Assembly: GCA_029939875.1 (NCBI GenBank)
Contig: JAOZSC010000163.1
Coordinates: 1 to 6,279 of the forward strand
Source: Desulfobacterales bacterium
GTDB taxonomy: Bacteria > Desulfobacterota > Desulfobacteria > Desulfobacterales > JAFDCJ01
Length of the DNA stretch: 6,279 nucleotides
Reading direction: 5' to 3'
Shown here: positions 1-6,147 of the stretch, piece by piece
Layout of the letters: each line of letters opens with the position of its first letter
Numbering within the stretch: position 1 is the first letter of the stretch
Notes under the pieces: model-generated
Told to the model about the DNA's origin: nothing
What the model saw: the letters and a program-made list of their open reading frames with translations, nothing else
Database searches by the model: none
Program-made: the position numbers and the translations under genes

Positions 1-2806
1 TGCCGAAGAGCAGCATGATGCCCACCATGCTGGGCATGCAGCTTGGCTTGTTAAAGGCCAGCATGCCCCAGGATGCACCGATCATGGACAGCGGCAGCAC
101 CAGGATCATGACAATGGCCATGCGGGTGGACTGGTAGATAGCCACCAGACACAAAAGCAAAAGGACAATGCCGATACTGATGGCTTTAATAATACGCTTG
201 AAGCTATCCTTCATCTGGAAGATATCGCCCTGTTGATCGATTTTGACACCCTTGATCTGTGCCTGCTTCACCGCCTTTACCGTGTCGGCGGTGATGATGG
301 AGATGGGCCGGGTGCGGCGATATCCTGAGACATCAAGGGAGTACAGCATCCGGCTGCGTTCGATTTTATTAGCGGTGAACCCATAGGTAATCTTAGCCAG
401 GGTGGAAAGAGGCACCGGGCCCTTGGCCGTCTGAATGGGGATGAGAGCCAGATTTTCCAGCTTGCCGTCAAAGCCATTATCGAAATAGAGGCGCACAAAC
501 TGAGTATCCATGGAGACCAGATTGCCGGACAGCGCCACCGGGATGCCGGCCAGGGGCAGTTGGGCAGCAATTCCCACCGGGGTCATGCCGTAGGCCAGTG
601 CCCTGTTGGTATCGATCTCCAGACGGGCCTCGGTAAAATCATTGTCCCAACTTGTGTTAACCGAGGTAAGGCCCTTGACCTTATTCATGGCCGCCGACAC
701 TTTTCGGGCGGCCGCCGGCAGGATATGGTAATCCTCGGCATAAAGCCGGGTATCCACCGGGGCCTTGATACTGCTCATGGGCGTGGCCCCGAAATCATAG
801 ACGTCGGCAGCCTTGACATTTTTCATCCCCATCAATTTGTTTCGGATATCGTCCTCGATCCGCCAGATGTTCTTTTTCCGCTGAAATCGGTTGACGCAGT
901 TGATGGTCATCCTGGCCTCGGAGGGCAGTGAGCCGGAACCGAGGGAGAGAACACCCGGCTCGGAGCCAAAGGTGATGGAGCTCATCACGACCTCGGGCTG
1001 ATTGTGAAGCCATTTGATAAACGGCTGAAGACGATTTTCCGCCTGATCCACCGTTTCATTGGCGGAAAACTTGACATGGGCCTTGATGATGCCGGTGTCC
1101 ATGGGCGGCATGAGATCCTTGCCGATAATGGGCATCACATTTTTGAGGCTGAAGACCAGAATTATAATCACTATCATCGTCATCATTATCCGCCGGAGGA
1201 TCGACCAGCGGCCCCCGCCATGGGAAAATTTCAAGATCGAGACATAGGGAGAGATGAGACGGCCAAAGGTGTTTTCATAAAGCTTTTCCAGCCAGATCTC
1301 CACCCTCATTTTTTGATGCCCCTTACGGTAAAGATAAAAACAGAGGCTGGGGATAAACGTGATGGAAAGAAAATAGGAGGCCAGAAGGGCAATAATCAGG
1401 GTGGTGATCAATTGTCGAAAAATCTGCTGGGGGAAATCCCCCACATAGAGAAACGGAAACATGATGGCGATGGTGGCCACGGTGCCGGCAAAGACCGGCC
1501 CGATAACCTCCTTGGTACCGTGAATAATGGCGTTTTGCAGTCCCTCTTTCATCTCCTTCAGATGGCGCTCAATATTTTCCAGCACCACAACGGCATCATC
1601 CACCAGCATCCCCAGCGCCAGAATGATGGCGGTGTAGACCACAATATTCAAGTCACCGCCAAGCAGCCAGCGGATGGCGATGGTGGCGAAAAAAACCATG
1701 GGAATGGATGCCAGGGCGGCGATGATCGCCCGGAAATTACCCAGAAAAACAAGAATGACCAGAAGGGTGAAGAGGATAGCATCCCGCAGAGCGGAGAGCA
1801 TATTTTCGTTGGCCGTTTCAATCAGAATGCGCTGGGTATCGGTTAGTTCAAAGTCAATATTCCGGTACCGGGCCTTCAGCTTTTTAATTTCCATTCGTCC
1901 GGCCTTGGAGGTGGCCAGTACCGACCCCCCGGGGGCCCGCTGAATGGCCACGGCAATGGCCGGTTTACCGTTACCGAGATAGCCGGAAAACCGGGTCTGG
2001 CTGTCCCATTGAACGGTGGCGCAATCACTTAAACGGACATTGGGCGCCAGAGAAAGATTCCGCAGCGTCTCCACCCGATCCCGTTCACCGTAAAACGTAA
2101 TGGTATAAAAGGATTCCCTGCCCTTGGAAAAACCCACCGGCACATCCCGATCCAGAGCCCGGATGGTAGCGGCGATCTTATTCAGGGCCACGCCGTGAGA
2201 TTTGGCCTTAAAGGGATCCACCTTGATGGTGATGGCCGACTGCCAGCCGCCGAAAACCTCCACATTACCGATAGCGGAATTTCGGAGCAAAGCCGGTTTA
2301 ATGTCACTATCCACCAGTTTACGAACATCGGCAATAGTCAGATTGTCATTTTTAGGCGACAGGGCAAAAACATCCGCCGGAAGGGTAAAGGCCCCTGATG
2401 TATAGATAGACGGATTGGTGCCCATGGGCAGTTTGGCCCGTACCTTGTTGATGGCGTTATTGACATCCACCGCCGCGGGATCCAGCCCTTTTTCATACTC
2501 GAACTCGGCGGTCACAATGGACATCCCTGCAATATTGGTGGAACTTACCTGGCGGATCAGGGAAAGAGAGGAAAGTTCCATCTCAATGGGCTTGGACACC
2601 GTGGCCGCCACCACGTTGGGCGTGGCGCCCGGCACCTGGGTCATCACAATAACCGTGGGCCGGTCGGAATCAGGAAACAGATTCTTGGGCATTGTTTTAA
2701 GGCCATAGATACCAAGAACAAAAAAAGCGGCAATAATACTGTATAATAAATACGGCCTGGAATAAAAGAAATCAAACAGCCCCTTTTTATCAACGGATTC
2801 AGCCAT
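1..2806 (-). CDS. RND efflux pump, drug-exporter (HAE/AcrB-like) type, C-terminus beyond window
   Basis: Inner-membrane proton-driven transporter, the energised part of a tripartite efflux complex. I read the frame codon by codon from ATG 2806 to the window edge: 935 residues with no stop or frameshift, against roughly 1,020-1,050 for the family, so about the last 100 are outside. TM1 lies at about residues 19-36, followed by FP in the usual place (44-45). A large periplasmic loop runs to about 336. TM2-TM6 span about 340-490; TM4 carries GMLVDDAVVV with Asp403 and Asp404, matching AcrB Asp407/Asp408 of the proton relay. TM7 is about 540-554, the second periplasmic loop about 556-865, and TM8 onwards starts near 870. 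The paired Asp argues against the heavy-metal (CusA) branch. The TM10 Lys equivalent falls just past the edge. ATG 2806 is preferred over in-frame ATG 2815 because GGAGG sits 9 nt upstream of the former but touches the latter. It overlaps the adaptor gene by 8 bp. The substrate cannot be told from sequence. Confidence 0.95.
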   Translation of the reverse strand, partial: MAESVDKKGLFDFFYSRPYLLYSIIAAFFVLGIYGLKTMPKNLFPDSDRPTVIVMTQVPGATPNVVAATVSKPIEMELSSLSLIRQVSSTNIAGMSIVTAEFEYEKGLDPAAVDVNNAINKVRAKLPMGTNPSIYTSGAFTLPADVFALSPKNDNLTIADVRKLVDSDIKPALLRNSAIGNVEVFGGWQSAITIKVDPFKAKSHGVALNKIAATIRALDRDVPVGFSKGRESFYTITFYGERDRVETLRNLSLAPNVRLSDCATVQWDSQTRFSGYLGNGKPAIAVAIQRAPGGSVLATSKAGRMEIKKLKARYRNIDFELTDTQRILIETANENMLSALRDAILFTLLVILVFLGNFRAIIAALASIPMVFFATIAIRWLLGGDLNIVVYTAIILALGMLVDDAVVVLENIERHLKEMKEGLQNAIIHGTKEVIGPVFAGTVATIAIMFPFLYVGDFPQQIFRQLITTLIIALLASYFLSITFIPSLCFYLYRKGHQKMRVEIWLEKLYENTFGRLISPYVSILKFSHGGGRWSILRRIMMTMIVIIILVFSLKNVMPIIGKDLMPPMDTGIIKAHVKFSANETVDQAENRLQPFIKWLHNQPEVVMSSITFGSEPGVLSLGSGSLPSEARMTINCVNRFQRKKNIWRIEDDIRNKLMGMKNVKAADVYDFGATPMSSIKAPVDTRLYAEDYHILPAAARKVSAAMNKVKGLTSVNTSWDNDFTEARLEIDTNRALAYGMTPVGIAAQLPLAGIPVALSGNLVSMDTQFVRLYFDNGFDGKLENLALIPIQTAKGPVPLSTLAKITYGFTANKIERSRMLYSLDVSGYRRTRPISIITADTVKAVKQAQIKGVKIDQQGDIFQMKDSFKRIIKAISIGIVLLLLCLVAIYQSTRMAIVMILVLPLSMIGASWGMLAFNKPSCMPSMVGIMLLFG

Positions 2807-3965
2807 TGTTTGCATCCTCCATTTTCAGCCCGATTTTCTCTGCCGCCAAAACAGGTGCTCCGGAGGCGGCCCGCAAAAGGATATCCGGTTTGGCAAGGAG
2901 AATGGTTTTGCCGCTCAGATCAGGCCGGACAACCACCCCCTCCTGACCGCGGGCGATAATATCGACGGGAGTCTTTACAGCCTTACTTTGCGCATAGGTA
3001 AAAACAAAGGAGTTCCCGCCTACTGAGAGCAGGCCGTCCACCGGCACCAGAACATCCCGATTTTCATAGACGACGACCCGGACATTGAGGTATTGGCCTT
3101 CCACCAGTTTGTCATCATCGGGCAGGGGGGCGATATACTGGGCCAGGCCGGTATTGCCGGCCTCGTTCTTGGCGGTTAACGGCAGTTTTTTGCCCTTGAA
3201 AATAATCTCTGCGGGATGGATGGTGTCGGGCAGTGACAGGTTGACGTAGCGGCCGGTACGGGCGGCAATCTTAAACAGGGTCTTGCCGGGCATGGCCAGA
3301 TCGCCGGCCATCACCAGCCGTTTACTCAGGGTCCCGTCAATTGGGGCGGTAATCATCGTATAAACAAGGAGAGAATCAATCTCCTTCATATTCTGTTTCA
3401 GCGTGGCTTTGCTCTTCTTCAGGGTAGAGATACTGTTTTTCGCCGCTGAAATTTTGGCAATAATAGCGGCAATGCCTGCCTCCTCCCGGCGGGACTGTTC
3501 TTCAGAAGCGCCCTTGACCGCCAATAATTCCAGGGTACGGGCATGGGTCTCCCGGGCTGCGGCCAGCGATGTCTCCAGAGCCTTGATGTTTTCCAGGATA
3601 CCGGCGATCTGGAAACCAATCCCCTCTACTTTCAGGCGCAGGCCCTCCTTTTTGGCGGTGAGGTCACTGGCATCAATACGGGCCAGTTTGTCGCCCTTTT
3701 GGATGGGGTCACCTTCCTGTTTATACACATGGGTAATCCGACCGCTGACTTTGGTAGACAAGGTGGTGGAGAGATCAGAGGCCACCAGGCCCATGGCCGG
3801 CAGGGTCAGGGCCACAGGTGTTGATTTCAGGTGAGCGATATCCACTACCACCGGCAGAACAGCGGCGACCGGGGCCTGGGTTAAATCTGCCTTTCTTTTT
3901 TTAAGCAGCCGGATCGCACTTCCGGCCAGAATAAGCACTAAAACGATGACAATAATCTTTTTCAT
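2799..3965 (-). CDS. RND periplasmic adaptor subunit (membrane fusion protein, AcrA/HlyD-like)
   Basis: A 388-residue adaptor that links the inner-membrane pump to the outer-membrane channel. MKKIIVIVLVLILAGSA is a basic start plus one hydrophobic segment. No lipobox Cys follows, so it is probably anchored by this N-terminal helix or has its signal cleaved, rather than being lipidated like AcrA. Residues 67-98 are the first half of a lipoyl-like domain (SGRI, then EGDPIQKGDKLARID). An Ala/Lys/Glu-rich helical hairpin follows at about 100-199, with its tip near GASEEQSRREEAG (152-164), the part expected to touch the channel. The second lipoyl half is 203-234 (APIDG, MPGKTL), then beta-barrel and membrane-proximal domains to the end. 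The frame is open upstream to 4025, but ATG 3965 starts at a proper signal segment and has AGGAG 7 nt upstream. That ATG overlaps the channel stop codon as ATGA, indicating coupled translation. Confidence 0.94.
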   Translation of the reverse strand: MKKIIVIVLVLILAGSAIRLLKKRKADLTQAPVAAVLPVVVDIAHLKSTPVALTLPAMGLVASDLSTTLSTKVSGRITHVYKQEGDPIQKGDKLARIDASDLTAKKEGLRLKVEGIGFQIAGILENIKALETSLAAARETHARTLELLAVKGASEEQSRREEAGIAAIIAKISAAKNSISTLKKSKATLKQNMKEIDSLLVYTMITAPIDGTLSKRLVMAGDLAMPGKTLFKIAARTGRYVNLSLPDTIHPAEIIFKGKKLPLTAKNEAGNTGLAQYIAPLPDDDKLVEGQYLNVRVVVYENRDVLVPVDGLLSVGGNSFVFTYAQSKAVKTPVDIIARGQEGVVVRPDLSGKTILLAKPDILLRAASGAPVLAAEKIGLKMEDANNG

Positions 3966-5245
3966 TTGACAACTCCTCTTAGATCGGTGCCGTAGAGAAC
4001 GGCCTGTTGGGTCAGAATCTGCCATTTGGCGTCAACGGCCCGGGCGAAATCGGCCTGGGCGGACAGCACCTGGGCCTCATAGCGCAGATACTCCTCGGTG
4101 GTGGTGCGTCCCGAGTCATAGGAAACCCGGGCGATTTTTAATAATTGGGTATTGTTCTTAACGGATTTTCCGGCCAGTTGGCGGGATTTTTCGACAATCG
4201 GCAGCCGCCCCTTAAGATTTTTTTCCAGGGCGGTAAGCGTGATTTCGGCATCCTTCAATTTTTTAACCGCTTTCTTGACCTGAACCCGGGCAATATCTTC
4301 ATCAGTATTCAGGGTTTTGTCGAAAAGCGGCAGGGTCAGCCCAACCCCGACAGAATTATAGGAACGGAAGATATGGCTATCGGTATTATACGCCTCGCCA
4401 TCGTTTCCGGATAAGCTGCCAAACAGCATTACCGTGGGAAGCCGGCGGGCATGGACCCGCTCCACTTCTTTTTTTTGGGCCGCCACCTCGATTTTCTGGA
4501 GCTTGACGCCAATGAGGCCGGGGCCCACAGGGGTGGCGGCCACATCCATGGCCACCGGACCGGAGACACTCAGGTTGGTCAATTTTTTCAGATCCCGCTG
4601 AACATTAAGCATCTTTTCCGCCAGATCATTTGCCTGCTCGTCAAGCGCAATGATGGAGTTATCAATTTTCATCAATTCCGCCTCCGGGGTCCGGCCGTGT
4701 TTAACCTTTAAGGCCACATCATCATAGGTCCTGGCCAGGGATTTGAGCCGGGCATCCACAGCCTGATTCAGGTGATCCAGATAGTGGTAGGCGCTGTTTA
4801 GGGAGATTACCGCCGCCTCTCGGCTCACCAGGTTAATCCGGTGAGCGATGGTGCTTTTTTGGGTCAGGAGTTTCAATTTCTCCCGCAGGCGGTAAATCCT
4901 GGCGATATAGATCGGCGCCTGAAAAGAGAGGCCGTAGCGGGCGATATTCCGCGAGAACGGCAGGGCATCACCGGCCGCCACATTGACCTCCGTGGGGGCC
5001 ATGGGGCGGAGATTGGTGGGCGAGTTATAGCTCTCGACCTTGCCGAAAAGATCGATTTTTGGATAGAGGGCGGCAGAAGCCGCTGCTGCACGCAGGTTTC
5101 CTTCCTGTACTGTTAGCTCACTGAGCTCTACATTGGGTTGGTGAGCGGCGGCATCCAGCAGATCGGTAATCGTCGCTGCTGATCCTGTTCCTGTCCAGGT
5201 GGTAATGAGAATTAAAACAGTGAAAATATAAAATCGATAATTCAT
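3962..5245 (-). CDS. TolC-family outer-membrane efflux channel
   Basis: A 427-residue outer-membrane factor forming the exit duct of the complex. The N-terminus is a Sec signal peptide (hydrophobic core from about residue 5, likely cleavage after GSA at 21-23). There is no lipobox Cys, so it is TolC-like rather than a lipidated OprM-like protein. The family's internal duplication is visible. In the first half, AAAASAALYPKIDLFGKV (53-70) precedes a beta-strand region, and VKHGRTPEAEL (181-191) begins a long helix. In the second half, ARRLPTVMLFGSLSG (266-280) and SVGVGLTLPLFD (298-309) are followed by YDSGRTTTEEYLRYEAQVLSAQ near the C-terminus. It is somewhat shorter than E. coli TolC. ATG 5245 is chosen because AGAGG lies 7 nt upstream and the signal peptide starts there. 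It is the first structural gene after marR, 269 bp downstream, and its stop overlaps the adaptor start. Confidence 0.94.
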   Translation of the reverse strand: MNYRFYIFTVLILITTWTGTGSAATITDLLDAAAHQPNVELSELTVQEGNLRAAAASAALYPKIDLFGKVESYNSPTNLRPMAPTEVNVAAGDALPFSRNIARYGLSFQAPIYIARIYRLREKLKLLTQKSTIAHRINLVSREAAVISLNSAYHYLDHLNQAVDARLKSLARTYDDVALKVKHGRTPEAELMKIDNSIIALDEQANDLAEKMLNVQRDLKKLTNLSVSGPVAMDVAATPVGPGLIGVKLQKIEVAAQKKEVERVHARRLPTVMLFGSLSGNDGEAYNTDSHIFRSYNSVGVGLTLPLFDKTLNTDEDIARVQVKKAVKKLKDAEITLTALEKNLKGRLPIVEKSRQLAGKSVKNNTQLLKIARVSYDSGRTTTEEYLRYEAQVLSAQADFARAVDAKWQILTQQAVLYGTDLRGVVK

Positions 5246-5256
5246 AATAATTCCTC

Positions 5257-5367
5257 TTAATTCTTATTTCGCCATATAACAATATAATGAGATAAAAAAA
5301 TTATTTCCCGCAGATGGTTACCCTGCGATTTTCGGTAGTCCTGCCAACAGCGCCAAAAGCTCGACAT
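5257..5367 (-). CDS. Possible 36-residue leader reading frame ending at the channel gene's ribosome site
   Basis: ATG 5367 follows GGAGG with only 3 nt between, a strong motif at short spacing. The frame begins MSSFWRCWQDYRKSQG and ends with TAA at 5257-5259, overlapping the AAGAGG that serves the channel ATG. It overlaps the 23-residue frame in a different register. Its aromatic-rich, unfamiliar composition makes a functional protein doubtful. If translated at all, its likely effect would be coupling ribosomes to the channel start. Confidence 0.13.
   Translation of the reverse strand: MSSFWRCWQDYRKSQGNHLREIIFLSHYIVIWRNKN
5294..5327 (-). terminator. Weak hairpin plus T-tract in the efflux-operon leader
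   Basis: On the minus strand, CGCAG (5323-5327) pairs with CTGCG (5309-5313) around a 9-nt loop, with a possible extra G-T pair. After 8 nt comes a run of seven T (5294-5300). The gap is longer than in a canonical intrinsic terminator and the stem is short, so termination would be partial at best. Its place between promoter and channel gene would fit an attenuator, or a weak terminator of marR read-through. Confidence 0.25.
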
Positions 5368-5389
5368 TTTCCTCCAGCCAGTGTCGCAT
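5318..5389 (-). CDS. Possible 23-residue leader peptide or gene remnant
   Basis: ATG 5389 has AAGGA 4 nt upstream, and the frame runs MRHWLEENVELLALLAG, then six more residues, to TAA at 5318. The frame stays open upstream to 5449 (43 residues in all), and that extension (for example IKTPYVASLKDN) also reads like ordinary protein. The segment is less AT-rich than the DNA on either side. It lies inside the predicted leader of the efflux operon, and its stop codon sits in the loop of a hairpin. It could be a regulatory leader peptide, the tail of a decayed gene, or chance. I do not recognise a family. Confidence 0.2.
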   Translation of the reverse strand: MRHWLEENVELLALLAGLPKIAG

Positions 5390-5419
5390 ATTATCCTTCA
5401 GACTGGCCACATAAGGGGT

Positions 5420-5435
5420 TTTTATATCGCTAAAA
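5420..5435 (-). promoter_or_regulatory. Candidate operator at the efflux-operon promoter
   Basis: The minus strand reads TTTTAGCGATATAAAA, an inverted repeat TTTTA-N6-TAAAA starting 3 bp past the -10 element and spanning the likely start point. Its core TTAGCGATATAA (5422-5433) matches TTAG-N4-CTAA with one change and agrees with the marR-promoter palindrome at 7 of 10 aligned positions. A/T-rich symmetry is common by chance, so confidence is modest. Confidence 0.35.
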
Positions 5436-5438
5436 TGG

Positions 5439-5467
5439 AATATAAATGTTTATTGTAATCCTATCAA
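5439..5467 (-). promoter_or_regulatory. Sigma70-like promoter of the efflux operon
   Basis: On the minus strand, TTGATA (5462-5467, 5/6 match to -35) and TATATT (5439-5444, 5/6 match to -10) are separated by exactly 17 nt. It lies 48 bp past the marR stop, so the channel-adaptor-pump operon can be transcribed apart from marR. The predicted start near 5432 leaves a leader of nearly 190 nt before the channel ATG. Read-through from marR is also possible because no strong terminator separates them. Confidence 0.55.
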
Positions 5468-5514
5468 GAATAAATGCACAGACTATTATGTGTCCCCACT
5501 TGATTGACTGCATA

Positions 5515-5952
5515 TCACGGTTTAGACCCAGCCAGATTTGTCCGCAGTTCCTCTAAAGTCTGCTGTGTGATCAAAATTTTCTGCGGGTCAACCCCTTTAT
5601 AGGCCTGCCGGACAAGGGCCTCGGAATAGACAGAAAGATCTTTCCAAACACTACGGGCTTTTTTTGTCACCACCAGTTGTTTAACCCTCCGGTCACTCGC
5701 ATTCGGTTCGCGGCGCACCCAGCCGTCTCGCTCGAGACGGTCCACCAGGCTGACCATCGATGCCGACGCAATGGACAGGTGATTCGCCAACTGATTTTGC
5801 GGCATGGATCCAAGCGCCACCAGATGGGCCAGTGCAATAAACTGCGTCGGGCTGATACTTGATCCTTTCAGCCTTTCAGCCAGTGCTTTTTCAAACGCTT
5901 TGTAAGTCTGAACACATTGAAACCCCAGACTGTCTTTGGGATCAAATGTCAT
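5515..5952 (-). CDS. MarR-family winged-helix transcriptional regulator
   Basis: A 145-residue cytoplasmic DNA-binding protein of typical MarR length, expected to act as a dimer. The winged helix-turn-helix is clear: QNQLANHLSIASASMVSLVDRLERDGWVRR covers about residues 52-81 (written here as segments QNQLANHLSIASASM and VSLVDRLERDGWVRR), with the recognition helix at about 60-74. The wing carries the signature DRR at 87-89. Helices before residue 45 and after 100 would form the dimer interface. Cys13 is the only cysteine. ATG 5952 has GGAGG 5 nt upstream and a good promoter beyond it. The gene lies upstream of and on the same strand as the efflux operon, so the usual inference is a local repressor released by a pump substrate. 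Operator-like boxes at its own promoter and at the operon promoter support this but are not proof; activation or a remote regulon cannot be excluded. Confidence 0.95.
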   Translation of the reverse strand: MTFDPKDSLGFQCVQTYKAFEKALAERLKGSSISPTQFIALAHLVALGSMPQNQLANHLSIASASMVSLVDRLERDGWVRREPNASDRRVKQLVVTKKARSVWKDLSVYSEALVRQAYKGVDPQKILITQQTLEELRTNLAGSKP

Positions 5953-5981
5953 TTTTGCCTCCGGGTTAAATAATATAAATA

Positions 5982-5993
5982 CTAGATATCTAA
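5982..5993 (-). promoter_or_regulatory. Candidate MarR operator at the marR promoter
   Basis: The minus strand reads TTAGATATCTAG, containing the perfect 10-bp palindrome TAGATATCTA (5983-5992). It touches the last base of the -10 element and covers the expected start point, so a bound protein would block transcription. The pattern is one base from TTAG-N4-CTAA, the form I recall for SlyA-type MarR sites. Assignment to this MarR protein is inference from position and symmetry. Confidence 0.45.
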
Positions 5994-6020
5994 CTATAAG
6001 CCTACTACCTTATTTGTCAA
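5993..6020 (-). promoter_or_regulatory. Sigma70-like promoter of marR
   Basis: On the minus strand, a perfect -35 TTGACA (6015-6020) is followed after 16 nt by TATAGT (5993-5998), a 5/6 match to the -10 consensus. The predicted start is near 5986, giving a leader of about 35 nt with GGAGG just before the marR ATG. The 16-nt spacing is one short of optimal. Surrounding sequence is AT-rich, as expected for a promoter. Confidence 0.7.
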
Positions 6021-6070
6021 GTCCATTATCACCGGATGGTGTTGATGCCCCGCGGCAAGAGGTGATGCTG

Positions 6071-6147
6071 ACTTATATGGCTCCTCGCTGTTTCGTATTG
6101 GTAAATTTAACCGGCACCCACACGAAATAGCGAGGAACCACTTATAT
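6071..6147. mobile_element. 61-bp miniature inverted-repeat element with 8-bp target duplication
   Basis: The element spans 6079-6139. Its two 24-bp arms (6079-6102 and 6116-6139) are inverted copies matching at 20 of 24 positions, including an uninterrupted TCCTCGCT block and a TTTCGT block; the ends are GGCTCC and GGAACC. The central 13 bp are unpaired. The identical octamer ACTTATAT flanks it directly on both sides (6071-6078 and 6140-6147), as left by a transposase making 8-bp target duplications, for example members of the IS1595, IS66 or IS6 families. It is far too small to encode anything, so any movement would need a transposase elsewhere. It sits about 50 bp upstream of the marR -35. 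Transcribed, it would form a long hairpin, but no T-tract follows on either strand. Confidence 0.65.

Noticed and set aside
1004..1846. A 280-codon open frame on the plus strand inside the pump gene.
   Set aside because: It is exactly antiparallel to the RND pump frame and is rich in His, Gly, Asp, Gln and Lys with no recognisable domain. The minus-strand frame shows full RND topology and motifs, so this is a shadow.
3403..3834. A 143-codon plus-strand frame inside the adaptor gene.
   Set aside because: It is antisense to the helical hairpin and lipoyl region of the adaptor, and its Arg/Ser/Ala-rich composition is typical of reversed coding sequence.
3966..4025. An upstream in-frame ATG giving the adaptor 20 extra residues.
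   Set aside because: The extra residues are polar and Arg-rich, lie inside the channel gene and would bury the signal segment. ATG 3965 has AGGAG at 7 nt and the ATGA junction.
5478..5497. A weak hairpin (GCACA with TGTGT) just after marR, considered as its terminator.
   Set aside because: The stem is only 5 bp including one G-T pair, and no T-run follows on the minus strand. The nearby TGTCCCC recalls some transposon-associated repeats but has no partner repeat here.
5936..6130. A 64-codon plus-strand frame across the marR promoter.
   Set aside because: It runs antisense to the start of marR and through the promoter, operator palindrome and inverted-repeat element. No ribosome site or protein-like pattern supports it.
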